Source: Dyella acidiphila
Lineage (GTDB): Bacteria; Pseudomonadota; Gammaproteobacteria; Xanthomonadales; Rhodanobacteraceae
Reading direction: 5' to 3'
NCBI RefSeq assembly: GCF_014863405.1
Contig: NZ_JACZZA010000015.1
Coordinates: forward strand, 56,931-120,930
Length of the DNA: 64,000 nucleotides
Shown: positions 1 to 8,315 of the stretch, in pieces
Layout of the letters: each line of letters starts with the position of its first letter
How positions within the stretch are numbered: the stretch's first letter is position 1
Notes under the pieces: model-generated
What the model was told of the DNA's origin: nothing
The model's input: the letters and a program-made list of their open reading frames with translations, nothing else
Database searches by the model: none
Position numbers and translations under genes: made by a program

Positions 1-594
1 GCGCACCAGCGCCATATGGCCCTCATGGCCGAACGCATCGCGGCCTTGCAGCACCACGGCGATATTGAGCGTCTTGTTGAGAATGCGCGGGAACGGATGC
101 GCCGGATCCAGGCCCAGCGGCGACAGCACCGGCAGCACTTCGTTTTCGAAATAGCCTTGCAGCCAGCGGCGCTGGCGGCTGCTCCACTGCTTGTGCGTGA
201 GGAAATGGATATTTTCGGCGGTGAGCGCCGGGCCCAGTTCTTCCTGCCAGGCGGCATATTGCGCGCGGGTCAGGTCCAGCACGCCCTCGCGGATCCGCGA
301 CAGCAGTTCGCCGGAGGCGATGCCGTCGGGCCCCGGGGCGGCAGAGCCGAACTGATGGCGCTGTTTGAGCATGGCCACGCGCACTTCGAAGAACTCGTCG
401 AGGTTGCTGGCCACGATGCTCAGGTAGCGCAGGCGCTCCAGCAGCGGAATGCCCGGATCGCGCGCCTGCGCGAGCACACGGACATTGAATTCCAGGGCGC
501 CCAGTTCGCGGTTGAGAAACAGCTCGGGCTGGGGCGGTTCGGTGATGACGGGTTGGATGGCTTGGCGGCGCGGCATCCGGCCATTTTTACTCAT
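1..594 (-). CDS. ppk: Polyphosphate kinase 1, N-terminal part (runs off the window)
   Basis: The first 198 codons of a reverse-strand gene are present, and the gene continues beyond base 1. The product begins with the Ppk1 N-domain pattern (LFLNREL followed by LEFN, residues about 26-37) and then SNLDEFFEVRVA, which is typical of polyphosphate kinase 1. This enzyme reversibly transfers the gamma phosphate of ATP onto polyphosphate chains in the cytoplasm. The usual ELSWLEFN signature reads ELGALEFN here. The start is ATG at 594. It lies downstream of phoB-phoR on the same strand, separated from phoR by a palindromic repeat, so a link to phosphate stress is likely. The catalytic histidine region is outside the window. 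Confidence 0.93.
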   Translation of the reverse strand, partial: MSKNGRMPRRQAIQPVITEPPQPELFLNRELGALEFNVRVLAQARDPGIPLLERLRYLSIVASNLDEFFEVRVAMLKQRHQFGSAAPGPDGIASGELLSRIREGVLDLTRAQYAAWQEELGPALTAENIHFLTHKQWSSRQRRWLQGYFENEVLPVLSPLGLDPAHPFPRILNKTLNIAVVLQGRDAFGHEGHMALVR

Positions 595-661
595 ATGGCC
601 GGTGGCGACTATGTCTTTGCAAGAAATGATTCAAAATTTTGTAACGACTCAATAGCGCCGC

Positions 662-745
662 CGTAGGTTGGGTAAGCGCAGCGTAACCCAACGATCTGTC
701 TTCGTAGCGACATCGTTGGGTTACGCTGCGCTTACCCAACCTACG
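662..745. repeat. Long palindromic repeat, family A, copy 1
   Basis: An inverted repeat of about 33-bp arms around a short centre (arms read cgtaggttgggtaagcgc and its complement). The same element occurs at 10177-10258 and 19411-19492. Each copy lies just after a gene stop. Folded as RNA it would form a very stable stem and could act as a terminator or mRNA-end protector. It resembles REPIN or MITE-type dispersed elements. There are no coding signs. Confidence 0.9.
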
Positions 746-764
746 CCGGCTATGGCGTTCTCGG

Positions 765-2072
765 TCAGTGGCTTTCCAGCGTCTTGGTCTCGTGCACCTC
801 AGGCGCCAGCAGACGCTCGCGCCCGAAGCAGCAGGTGAAGGTGGAGCCCTGGCCCGGCGTGCTGCGGATATCCAGTCGCGCCTGATGCAGCCCCAGTACG
901 TGTTTGACGATCGACAGGCCCAGTCCGGTGCCGCCGCTGTCGCGCGAACGGCTGGACGACACGCGATAGAAGCGTTCGGTCAGGCGCGACAGGTGATCGG
1001 CCGGAATGCCGTAGCCGGTATCGCTCACCGAGTAATTGGCGCCGTCGGCAGTGCGTTCCCAACGAATGGTGATGCGCCCGCCGGTGGGGGTGTAGCGCAC
1101 GGCATTGCTGACCAGGTTGGACAGCGCGCTGTGCAGGTCCTTGGGCGAGCCGAGCAGATCCAGTTCGGCGGAGGATTCCAGGCTGATGCTGTGACGGCCT
1201 TGGCTGAGCGCTTCGGCTTCCTTGCGCAAGGTGGCCAGCAGCGGCGCCATCGGCACGCGCTCCTCGCTGACGTGATCCTGCGTTTCCAGGCGCGAGAGGG
1301 TCAGCAGGTCTTCCACGATCTGGCCCATGCGCTTGGACTGCGCACGCATTTCGTTGAGTACCGGCGCCAGATGCGGCACATCTTCCGGATCGAGCAATTC
1401 CAGATAACCGTGGATCACCGTCAGCGGCGTGCGCAATTCGTGCGACACGTTGGCGACGAAATCGCGGCGGATCTGCTCCAGCCGCGACATGTGGCTGATA
1501 TCGCGCGCCAGCAGCAGGCGCTGGCGCTGGCCGAACGGCAGCATGGTCACGTTGATGTGGCGGCTGGGCTGCCCGGGCGCGCTGACGTCGTTGAGCGGCT
1601 CCGGCGAGGTTTCCTGCAGCCAGCCGGCCAGTTCGGAATTGTGCAGCTTGTCTTTCAGCACCACGCCGCGGTCCTGCGGACGGCGCAGGCCGAGCAGGCT
1701 TTCGGCGGCATGATTGAACCAGCGCACATGCTGCTCTTGGTCGAGCAACACGATCGCATCCGGCAGGCTGCCGGCGGCGCGGCGCAGGTCATGCAGGTTG
1801 GCGGCTAGGCGACGGGAACGCATCATGAATCGGTCATGCCGGGGTTGGTCGGGGTCCACGTAGGGTTCGGGGGAGCGCGAACTCATCATGGGCTTAGCAA
1901 TGTGACGCAAGTGCGTCAGTAGCAAGACAATCTCTGCTACAGCGACCGCCGCCACACCGGCTGTCGCGTGATTGCCCAGGAGCCAGCCGAGCACGCCGCC
2001 GGCGAGCAGGCCGGCAAGCAGTGCAAGCGGAAGTTTCCAGGCGTTGGAGGCTGGGGACATGGGCGGCATCAC
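765..2072 (-). CDS. phoR: Phosphate regulon sensor histidine kinase PhoR
   Basis: This 435-residue membrane histidine kinase has two hydrophobic segments near the N-terminus (about residues 13-33 and 35-53). A PAS-like domain follows (about 100-195), then a dimerisation/phosphoacceptor motif SHELRTPL with His211, and a HATPase domain with N-, G1- and G2-box features (NLVSNAVRYT, DTGYGIP, GGTGLGLSIV). By family it autophosphorylates and controls PhoB phosphorylation according to phosphate supply through the Pst/PhoU system. It lies 90 bp downstream of phoB on the same strand. Length and architecture match PhoR. Confidence 0.93.
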   Translation of the reverse strand: MMPPMSPASNAWKLPLALLAGLLAGGVLGWLLGNHATAGVAAVAVAEIVLLLTHLRHIAKPMMSSRSPEPYVDPDQPRHDRFMMRSRRLAANLHDLRRAAGSLPDAIVLLDQEQHVRWFNHAAESLLGLRRPQDRGVVLKDKLHNSELAGWLQETSPEPLNDVSAPGQPSRHINVTMLPFGQRQRLLLARDISHMSRLEQIRRDFVANVSHELRTPLTVIHGYLELLDPEDVPHLAPVLNEMRAQSKRMGQIVEDLLTLSRLETQDHVSEERVPMAPLLATLRKEAEALSQGRHSISLESSAELDLLGSPKDLHSALSNLVSNAVRYTPTGGRITIRWERTADGANYSVSDTGYGIPADHLSRLTERFYRVSSSRSRDSGGTGLGLSIVKHVLGLHQARLDIRSTPGQGSTFTCCFGRERLLAPEVHETKTLESH

Positions 2073-2162
2073 CGGGAACGGAGGAGCGTGGGGCGGGAAT
2101 GGTAGAAGCTTTTGCAGTCCCGACTTGTCACGCTATCCGATCTCCGGTTGCTGATGCGCACC

Positions 2163-2852
2163 TTAAGGGCTGGCCGAGAACCGATAGCCGGCGCCGCGCA
2201 CGGTCTGCACCATCTCTTCCAGCTTCCACGGCTCCAGCGTCTTGCGCAGGCGGCGGATATGCACGTCGACCGTGCGCTCCTCCACATACACGCTGCCGCC
2301 CCATACATGGTCGAGCAGCTGCGCGCGCGAGTAGACGCGCTCCGGATGGGTCATGAAGAAATACAGCAGGCGATATTCGGTGGGGCCGATCGGTACCGGC
2401 TCGTCGCCCGCAAACACGCGGTGCGCCGGGCCATCGATGCGCAGCCGGCCCAGTTCCACCATGCCCGAACCATCGTCGCCCTGGCTGCGGCGCAGCACGG
2501 CCTTGATGCGGGCGATCAGCTCGCGGGTGGAGAAGGGCTTCACCACGTAGTCGTCCACGCCTGCTTCCAGGCCGTTGACGCGATCCATTTCCTCGCCGCG
2601 GGCGGTGAGCATGATGATCGGCACTTCGCGGCTCAGTTCTTCCTTGCGCAGGCGGCGGGCCAGATCCAGGCCGCTGGTGCCGGGCAGCATCCAGTCCAGC
2701 AGGATCAGATCCGGCACCTGCTCGGCAATCGACATCTGGGCGGTGCGTGCGTCGGCAGCCTGGGCGGTATCCATGCCGGCCTTGCGCAGGGCGAAAGCGA
2801 CCATGTCGCGGATGGAGGCTTCGTCTTCAACAATAAGGATGCGTTTGTGCAC
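2163..2852 (-). CDS. phoB: Phosphate regulon response regulator PhoB
   Basis: The product has 229 residues, the usual PhoB length. The receiver domain has an acidic pocket near residues 9-11, phosphoacceptor Asp53 (LLDWMLPG) and a conserved Lys near 104 (VVKPF). The C-terminal OmpR-type winged helix ends in [10 protein letters not shown]. By family, phosphorylated PhoB activates phosphate-scavenging genes by binding Pho boxes. The start is GTG at 2852, without a strong ribosome site. It is the first gene of a phoB-phoR(-ppk) cluster. A weak Pho-box-like sequence lies upstream at 2901-2920 and could give autoregulation. Confidence 0.95.
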   Translation of the reverse strand: MHKRILIVEDEASIRDMVAFALRKAGMDTAQAADARTAQMSIAEQVPDLILLDWMLPGTSGLDLARRLRKEELSREVPIIMLTARGEEMDRVNGLEAGVDDYVVKPFSTRELIARIKAVLRRSQGDDGSGMVELGRLRIDGPAHRVFAGDEPVPIGPTEYRLLYFFMTHPERVYSRAQLLDHVWGGSVYVEERTVDVHIRRLRKTLEPWKLEEMVQTVRGAGYRFSASP

Positions 2853-2960
2853 GCTGGGTCCGGTCGGGGTGGCCTATGACGCAAATATTGCAGCGGTGAA
2901 ATGTTACGCGGCAATGACAATGCCAGAAAAAGCCGTCACGGACAGGAATATTCACCTACA

Positions 2961-4661
2961 TTAATGCACCACATCGCCCAGGCCGTAGCAGATTTTGCCG
3001 CTGCATGACGTCTTGGCGTCGAGTTGCTGGCCCTGGTTGTTGCCGTCCGGATTGTCGTCCGTGGCCACCCGGCGCTTGCGCAATTCCATCACCAGCGGGG
3101 TGATTTCGGCGATATGCGCCTGGATGCGGGCGCGGGCGTAGTAGTCCAGGTCCGGGCGCTTGAGCAGGCCCTTGAGCTGCTCCATCGCATCGAACGGCCG
3201 GCCGGACAGATAACTGGCCTGGGCGTAGGCCTCCCCGGAGCGCACGCTGTCGCCGGCCTTTTCGCTGGCCTTGGCGTAGGCGGTAAACAGGTCCGGTTCG
3301 TCGGTGTCTTCCAGCATCGGGCGCAGCATGCCGGCGGCCTGCGCGGCCTGGGCCTTGCTGCCGCCCACGGTCAGCGCATTGGCGTAGGCCACGCCGATCG
3401 CCTTGTTGCGCGGGGACTGGGCGTTCAGGGTGGCGTAGAGGTCCAGCGCCGCACTGCGCTCCCCGGCCTGCAGGCGGGCATCGGCCATGGCCAGGCGCAG
3501 CACCAGGCTATTGGGGAATTTGGCCAGCAGCGGCTGCAGCTGGGGAACGGCTTTGGCGCCCTGGCCGCTGCGGGTCAGGGCCAGGGCGTAGCCGTAGTAG
3601 TTCTCGGGCGTGCGATAGGCGCCATCCTGGCGGGCCAGCAGGTCGCCGTAATACGTGCTCATGCGGTACGGGTCGTCGGACAGCACACGCACGCGCTCGC
3701 GCATCAGCAGGTACGTATTCGGGCCCGGCGTGCTGCCGGTGGCGGCGGCGAGGGTGGTGGGATCCTTCACATAGGCGATCGGCGCGGTCTGCTGCGACCA
3801 GCTTTTCTTGTCGAGCAGGTTGCCGGTGGGCTGCGATTTCTGCTCGGCGATCAAGGTATCGGCACGTGCCTTGGCGTCGGCGATGCGCTGGGCGGTGACC
3901 GGGTGATCCTGCAGCAGCGAGGGCACGTTGATGCCGCCGGAATCGGCGCTCATCACGTCTTCCATGCGGCCGAAAAAGCCGGCCATGGCGTTGGGATCGA
4001 AGCCCGCCTTGGTCAGCGTGAGAATGCCGGTGCGGTCCGCCTCGGCTTCATCCTTGCGGGTGAAGTTGATTTCTTTCTGCATGATCGCGCCCTGGCCGCC
4101 CAGCAGTGCGGCCGCTGCCGCCTGGCCGCCCGCCGCGCCGCCCGCGGCAATCGCACCGAGCGCCACCAGCGCCATCAGCGGCGTGTCCTTCTTGGCTGAT
4201 TCGTAGGCGCGCTGCAGATGGTTCTGCGTGATGTGGCCGATTTCGTGCGCCATCACCGCAGCCAGCTCGTCCTCGTTGCGGGTGATGATGATCAGGCCCG
4301 AATTGATGCCGATATAGCCGCCCGGCGCGGAGAACGCGTTGATCTCCGGATCCTTGGCGATAAAGAACGCGAAGTGATCCTTGGGCTTGGCCGAATTAGA
4401 GACCAGGCGGAAGCCGAGGCTGTTGATGTAGTCGTCCAGCAGCGGATCGTTCACCACCATGTCCAGCGCGCGCATCTGCTGCAGCATCATCGCGCCGTAG
4501 TCCTGCGCCTCCTGCGGCGAGATCAGTGCATTGGCCGAACTGCCCAGGTCCGGCAGGCGGATGTCGTCCGGCTTGTCCTGGGCGCCGGCCGCCGTGGTCA
4601 GGCCGGCCATCAGCAGCACGGTCAGCAGGTGTTTACGGAGGTGTCGTGGTGCCATGGTCAT
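2961..4661 (-). CDS. bepA: BepA-like periplasmic M48 metalloprotease with TPR domain
   Basis: This 566-residue protein has an N-terminal signal peptide (to about residue 27, ending AGAQ). The M48 peptidase domain carries the zinc motif HEIGH at 139-143 and a downstream DEAEADRTG that supplies the glutamate ligand. The C-terminal half is rich in TPR-type helices. E. coli BepA (YfgC) degrades or matures the LptD assembly intermediate at the BAM complex, and the same periplasmic outer-membrane quality-control role is likely here. It is transcribed divergently from grxC across a 117-bp gap. The family also includes LoiP-like proteases, but the long TPR tail favours BepA. Confidence 0.87.
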   Translation of the reverse strand: MTMAPRHLRKHLLTVLLMAGLTTAAGAQDKPDDIRLPDLGSSANALISPQEAQDYGAMMLQQMRALDMVVNDPLLDDYINSLGFRLVSNSAKPKDHFAFFIAKDPEINAFSAPGGYIGINSGLIIITRNEDELAAVMAHEIGHITQNHLQRAYESAKKDTPLMALVALGAIAAGGAAGGQAAAAALLGGQGAIMQKEINFTRKDEAEADRTGILTLTKAGFDPNAMAGFFGRMEDVMSADSGGINVPSLLQDHPVTAQRIADAKARADTLIAEQKSQPTGNLLDKKSWSQQTAPIAYVKDPTTLAAATGSTPGPNTYLLMRERVRVLSDDPYRMSTYYGDLLARQDGAYRTPENYYGYALALTRSGQGAKAVPQLQPLLAKFPNSLVLRLAMADARLQAGERSAALDLYATLNAQSPRNKAIGVAYANALTVGGSKAQAAQAAGMLRPMLEDTDEPDLFTAYAKASEKAGDSVRSGEAYAQASYLSGRPFDAMEQLKGLLKRPDLDYYARARIQAHIAEITPLVMELRKRRVATDDNPDGNNQGQQLDAKTSCSGKICYGLGDVVH

Positions 4662-4778
4662 AGATCGACGACAATATCAGCTGGGACCTTTCGATTGGGT
4701 TGCAGTTCAGTCTCAACCGCTTGTTTTGCAGGCCTGCCACCGCCATTTACGGCGCAAGTAATTCCGGAGTTTTTCGCG

Positions 4779-5042
4779 ATGTCCAAGATCGAAGTCTATT
4801 CCACCGCGGTATGCCCTTACTGCGTGGCCGCCAAGAACCTGCTGAAGGCCAAGGGCCTGCATTGGGAGGAGGTGCGCGTGGACACCGATCCGGCGCAGCG
4901 CGACGCCATGCTCCAGCGCAGCGGCGGCCGCCGCACGGTGCCGCAGATCTTCGTCAACGATCAGTACGTGGGCGGTTATGACGACCTGGTCGCCGCCGAT
5001 CGCAGCGGCAAGCTGGCGCAACTGCTGGGAGAGTCTGCATGA
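4779..5042 (+). CDS. grxC: Glutaredoxin 3
   Basis: The product is 87 residues with the dithiol active site CPYC at 12-15, the TVP cis-proline motif (residues 53-55) and a GGYDD glutathione-binding turn near 65-69. Length and motifs match GrxC, the glutathione-dependent thiol-disulfide oxidoreductase of the cytoplasm. The reading frame is open further upstream, but the fold starts at ATG 4779, which follows a GGAG-type site. Its stop overlaps the start of the next gene (ATGA at 5039), so the two are probably translationally coupled. Confidence 0.95.
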   Translation: MSKIEVYSTAVCPYCVAAKNLLKAKGLHWEEVRVDTDPAQRDAMLQRSGGRRTVPQIFVNDQYVGGYDDLVAADRSGKLAQLLGESA

Positions 5043-5428
5043 GCGCCGAGAAGGACCGCGTCGCCGAATTCACCGCCTTCCGCCAGCGCATGAACGAACG
5101 CATCCTGGGCGAAGACAACCAGGTAGTACGCCGCTTCTTCGCACTCGATACGCAGACCTACAAGGCCGGCGCACTGGATGTGAAGACCAAGGAAATGCTG
5201 GGCCTGGTGGCGTCGATGGTGCTGCGCTGCGACGACTGCATCAGCTATCACGTGGCCCAGTGCAAGGAAGCGGGCGTGAATCGCGAGGAGTTCTTCGAAG
5301 TATTCAGCGTGGGGCTGGTGGTGGGCGGGTCGATCGTGATTCCGCATCTGCGCCGCGCGGTGGATTTTCTCGACAAGCTCGAAACCGGTGACGCAGGGCA
5401 GGCGGAAAGCTGCGGCGACCACGCCTGA
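5039..5428 (+). CDS. Carboxymuconolactone decarboxylase/AhpD-like protein
   Basis: This 129-residue protein of the AhpD/CMD superfamily has the redox motif CDDC followed by SYH, so the CxxC plus His proton-relay arrangement is complete. Members reduce peroxides or act as disulfide reductases, and the substrate is unknown here. Overlap with grxC by four bases suggests that glutaredoxin and this protein act together in thiol redox chemistry, which is an inference from gene arrangement. A C-terminal extension of about 15 residues (ending ESCGDHA) has an extra Cys. It is unrelated in sequence detail to the second AhpD-like gene at 6848-7312. Confidence 0.85.
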   Translation: MSAEKDRVAEFTAFRQRMNERILGEDNQVVRRFFALDTQTYKAGALDVKTKEMLGLVASMVLRCDDCISYHVAQCKEAGVNREEFFEVFSVGLVVGGSIVIPHLRRAVDFLDKLETGDAGQAESCGDHA

Positions 5429-5433
5429 GCTTT

Positions 5434-5570
5434 TCTCCCTCTCCCCGGCGGAGAGAGGGCTGGGGTGAGGGGGCGCGCTCGCGACCAAGGTGAATCGGAG
5501 CGTCGCTTCGATGTGGCTCAGGGCAAGCCTTGTCCCCCTCACCTCAATCCTCTCCCCGCAGGGGAGAGGA
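5434..5570. repeat. Compound palindromic repeat, family B, copy 1
   Basis: Two arms of the type ctctcccc...ggggagag plus ggggtgaggg face each other around a core of about 60 bp. The core (cgctcgcg, then atcggagcg, then cgctt) is shared with the copy at 46731-46960. Each arm is itself a small hairpin and the arms also pair with each other. Related copies lie at 39126-39286 and 53271-53397. It fills most of the 341-bp gap before the isocitrate dehydrogenase gene. It looks like a non-autonomous mobile or REP-type element. Confidence 0.85.
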
Positions 5571-5695
5571 GGCGAATGCGAAAGGCCCGTTTTTTGTATT
5601 GAAGCGAGCCATCATTCGATTTGAAGCAATGCTCCATACGAGTATTTGCAACGCTTCCCGGCTTCTTCGGACTGTTCGCCGACAGGCGTATCGGC

Positions 5696-5701
5696 GATAA
5701 T
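5696..5701 (+). promoter_or_regulatory. Candidate -10 element for isocitrate dehydrogenase
   Basis: GATAAT lies 68 bp before the ATG. There is no good -35 at 16-18 bp. The rest of the 5571-5769 gap shows no other feature. Confidence 0.35.
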
Positions 5702-5769
5702 TGAGCGGATTTCGACCAGGCGCCTCACCCATGCGCCGGTTCCCCGCTTTATTCCAAGGAGTTCCCCCC

Positions 5770-6783
5770 ATGAGCAAGACCATTGCGGTGATCCCGGGCG
5801 ATGGCATCGGCCCGGAGATCATGACCGCCACGCTGCGCGTGCTCGATGCGCTGGATTGCGGTCTCAGCTACGACACGGTCGAAGCCGGCATGATCGCGCT
5901 GGAAAAGCACGGCGATCTGCTGCCCAAGGCCACGCTAGACGCGATCGCCAAGCACCAGGTGGCGCTGAAGGGCCCGCTGACCACGCCGGTGGGCGGCGGC
6001 TTCACCTCGATCAACGTCACCCTGCGCCGTCACTTCGACCTGTATGCGAATGTGCGTCCGGCGATCAGCTTCCCGGGCACCAAGGCGCGCTACGACAACA
6101 TCGACATCATCACCGTGCGCGAGAACACCGAAGGCGCCTACCTGGCCGAAGGCCAGACGCTGTCCGAAGACGGTGAAGTGGCTACCTCGATGATCCGCAA
6201 CACCCGCAAGGGCAGCGCGCGCATCGTGCGCTATGCGTTCGAGATGGCGGTGAAGAAGGGCCGCAAGAAAGTCACGGCCGTGCACAAGGCCAACATCATC
6301 AAGACCGCTTCGGGCCTGTTCCTCAATGTGGCGCGCGAAATCGCCAAGGAATACCCGCAGATCGAGTTCAACGAGATGATCGTGGACAACGCCTGCATGC
6401 AGCTGGTGATGCGTCCGGAACAGTTCGACGTGATCGTCACCACCAACCTGTTCGGCGACATTCTGTCCGACTTGTGCGCCGGCCTGGTTGGTGGCCTGGG
6501 CCTGGCCCCGGGCGACAATATCGGCGAGCACGCGGCGATCTTCGAAGCGGTGCACGGCTCGGCGCCGGATATCGCGGGCAAGGGTGTGGCCAATCCCTGC
6601 GCGTTGCTGCTGGCGGCGGCCGACATGCTCGATCACCTGGGCATGGTGGAGAAGGGCACCAAGCTGCGCGATGCGATCCGCGACACGATGGCGAACGATC
6701 GCGATCACGTCACGCCGGATCTGGGTGGCAAGGGTTCGACCCAGAGCTTTGGCGAAGCGATCGCCAAGCGCGTAAAGGGCTGA
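5770..6783 (+). CDS. NAD-type isocitrate dehydrogenase
   Basis: This 337-residue member of the isocitrate/isopropylmalate dehydrogenase family begins with the nucleotide-site motif IPGDGIGPEI. It has the substrate motif SxNxxLR (SINVTLRR), VRENTEG, and metal-binding aspartates in DNACMQL and FGDILSD. The cofactor loop reads HGSAPDIAGKG. Asp-Ile at the position of Lys-Tyr in NADP enzymes indicates NAD use, as in the short IDH of Xanthomonas. It would convert isocitrate to 2-oxoglutarate in the TCA cycle. Homoisocitrate dehydrogenase is the main alternative. ATG at 5770 follows AAGGA at 5756-5760. A strong terminator follows. Confidence 0.85.
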   Translation: MSKTIAVIPGDGIGPEIMTATLRVLDALDCGLSYDTVEAGMIALEKHGDLLPKATLDAIAKHQVALKGPLTTPVGGGFTSINVTLRRHFDLYANVRPAISFPGTKARYDNIDIITVRENTEGAYLAEGQTLSEDGEVATSMIRNTRKGSARIVRYAFEMAVKKGRKKVTAVHKANIIKTASGLFLNVAREIAKEYPQIEFNEMIVDNACMQLVMRPEQFDVIVTTNLFGDILSDLCAGLVGGLGLAPGDNIGEHAAIFEAVHGSAPDIAGKGVANPCALLLAAADMLDHLGMVEKGTKLRDAIRDTMANDRDHVTPDLGGKGSTQSFGEAIAKRVKG

Positions 6784-6798
6784 GTTATCGCTGTCCGC

Positions 6799-6828
6799 AA
6801 AAAAGCCGCCCATGGGGCGGCTTTTTTG
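6799..6828 (+). terminator. Intrinsic terminator after isocitrate dehydrogenase
   Basis: GCCGCCC and GGGCGGC form a 7-bp GC stem with a tiny loop, preceded by an A-run and followed by six or more T. The symmetric A/T flanks let it serve the convergent gene at 6848-7312 as well. Confidence 0.92.
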
Positions 6829-6847
6829 TTTTCAGTGCGTCGGCGTT

Positions 6848-7312
6848 TCAGGCCGCTTTGTGCTTCGCCGGCTGAAAGTTGCCGGGCTCTTGCTTCGACG
6901 GTATCGCGATGCGGTTCCAGCCGTTGATCATGATCACCAGCAGGTTCAGATCGATCAGCTCGCGCTCGCTGAACTGGGCGCGCGCCTGCTCGTACACGTC
7001 GTCCGGCACACCATGCACGGGATCGAGCCGCGTCACCGCTTCGCACCAGGCGAAGGCGGCGCGTTCGCGCTCGCTGTAGAACGGCGCTTCGCGCCAGGCC
7101 TGCAGCACATACAGGCGCTGCTCGGTTTCGCCTTCCGCACGTGCTTCCTTGCTGTGCATGTCGATGCAGTAGGCGCAGCCATTGAGTTGCGAAGCGCGCA
7201 GCATCACCAGGTGCACCAGCCCTTTTTCCAAGCCGGAGTGGTCGATATACGCCTTCATCGCAAACAGCGGCTTCAGGGCGTCGGGATAGTCGTAGTAGGA
7301 AAAGCGGCTCAT
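6848..7312 (-). CDS. AhpD-like carboxymuconolactone decarboxylase family protein, probable ECF41 target
   Basis: This 154-residue protein has the alkylhydroperoxidase-type active site CAYC with a following His (CIDMH). It probably acts as a peroxide- or disulfide-reducing enzyme with unknown substrate. The frame is open upstream to 7456, but ATG at 7312 fits the family start and has GAGGA just before it. It lies 38 bp downstream of the ECF41 sigma gene. ECF41 sigma factors are known to sit next to and control genes for carboxymuconolactone decarboxylases, oxidoreductases or epimerases. A good ECF41 promoter at 7361-7387 precedes it, so it is probably the main target. Confidence 0.9.
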   Translation of the reverse strand: MSRFSYYDYPDALKPLFAMKAYIDHSGLEKGLVHLVMLRASQLNGCAYCIDMHSKEARAEGETEQRLYVLQAWREAPFYSERERAAFAWCEAVTRLDPVHGVPDDVYEQARAQFSERELIDLNLLVIMINGWNRIAIPSKQEPGNFQPAKHKAA

Positions 7313-7350
7313 GGGAGGGTCCTCGGTTTGCGCGGCCGCGATCGGCCGTT

Positions 7351-8250
7351 TCAATGCAAGGACGGCCCAGTCTGCGATTTCGTGACAGCCGCCAGCCGGG
7401 CCAGCTTTTGCGGGTTGCGCAAGGCGTGTAGGGCGACGATGCGCTCGCCGTCGCATTCGACCCAGGCGGCAGTGACCAGGGTGCCGTCGGCCCAGGTCAA
7501 CAGTACCGGGGCGCCGTTGAGCATCTGCAACTGGCGGCGCATCTGATGCCCCTGCTCGTTTTTGGATACCTGCAGGTACAGGCGGGCGATCCGTTCGCCG
7601 CCCAGCAGCGGACGCAGTGCGGCACGCGCCAGGCCGCCGCCGTCGGAAATATGCAGGGCGTCCTCGGCAAACAGCACGCGCAGATTGGCTTCGGTAGGCT
7701 GCTCCAGCGCCTGCGCAAATCGTTCCAGCAGGCGGCGCTGGGTTTGCGCATTGGCGGTGAAGCGCGTGCGCTCGTCGCGCAGGCGCTGTTTCGCGCGGTG
7801 CGCGCGCTGGCGGGCGCTGTCTTCGCTGATGCCCAGGATGGTGGCGGCTTCCGCATGGCTGTAGTCGAACACGTCATGCAGCAGGAAGGCGGCGCGTTCT
7901 TCGGCACTGAGCCGTTCGAGCATCAGCAGGAACGACATGCTGAGGGTTTCGGCATGCTCGGCCATGGCCTCGGGATGCTCTTCCGACGCGATCAGCGGTT
8001 CCGGCAGCCAGGGCCCAGTGTAGTGCTCGCGCTCCAGCTTGGCGCGGCGCAGGCGGTCCAGCGCCAGCCTGGTGGTGACGGTGACCAGCCACGCTTCCGG
8101 GTCGTCCAGGGCGCTCTTGTCCTGCGCGTGCCAGCGCAGCCAGGCATCGTGCAGCACATCCTCCGCATCGGCAGGCGTGCCCAGCATGCGGTAGGCGAGG
8201 CCGAGCAGGCGCGGGCGGTGTTGCTGGAACAGTTCGGTATGCGGGTCCAT
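7351..8250 (-). CDS. ECF41-type (SigJ-like) RNA polymerase sigma factor
   Basis: The product has 299 residues: sigma region 2 (about 1-75), region 4 (about 110-165, SHAEAATILGISEDSARQR) and a C-terminal SnoaL/NTF2-like domain (about 175-290). ECF41 hallmarks are visible. There is WLPEP in the linker between regions 2 and 4. DGGG lies in the C-domain (DGGGL, where DGGGK is usual), and a near-C-terminal NPQKL stands where NPDKL is usual. In this group the fused C-domain replaces an anti-sigma factor and tunes activity. Promoters of the matching type precede this gene and the next one, implying autoregulation. The inducing signal is unknown. Confidence 0.93.
   Translation of the reverse strand: MDPHTELFQQHRPRLLGLAYRMLGTPADAEDVLHDAWLRWHAQDKSALDDPEAWLVTVTTRLALDRLRRAKLEREHYTGPWLPEPLIASEEHPEAMAEHAETLSMSFLLMLERLSAEERAAFLLHDVFDYSHAEAATILGISEDSARQRAHRAKQRLRDERTRFTANAQTQRRLLERFAQALEQPTEANLRVLFAEDALHISDGGGLARAALRPLLGGERIARLYLQVSKNEQGHQMRRQLQMLNGAPVLLTWADGTLVTAAWVECDGERIVALHALRNPQKLARLAAVTKSQTGPSLH
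7361..7387 (-). promoter_or_regulatory. ECF41-type promoter for the AhpD-like gene
   Basis: On the minus strand TGTCACG is followed after exactly 16 bases by CGTC. The published ECF41 consensus is TGTCACA, 16 bases, CGTC. The -35 lies inside the last codons of the sigma gene and the -10 just beyond them. This would allow a separate transcript of the downstream gene starting near 7350. Confidence 0.8.
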
Positions 8251-8278
8251 GGCGATCTCCCAGGGTGACTGGAACCAG

Positions 8279-8305
8279 GACGCACAAGCCCGCCGGAACG
8301 TGACG
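8279..8305 (-). promoter_or_regulatory. ECF41-type promoter for the sigma gene itself
   Basis: On the minus strand CGTCACG, 16 bases, CGTC lies 29 bp before the sigma start codon. It has the same spacing as the promoter at 7361-7387 and matches five of seven -35 positions of the ECF41 consensus. This implies autoregulation. Confidence 0.7.
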
Positions 8306-8315
8306 GGTCAGCGGC

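Noticed and set aside
16..666. Forward ORF over the first 650 bases
   Set aside because: The reverse strand encodes the Ppk1 N-terminus with clear motifs. The forward frame is its mirror.
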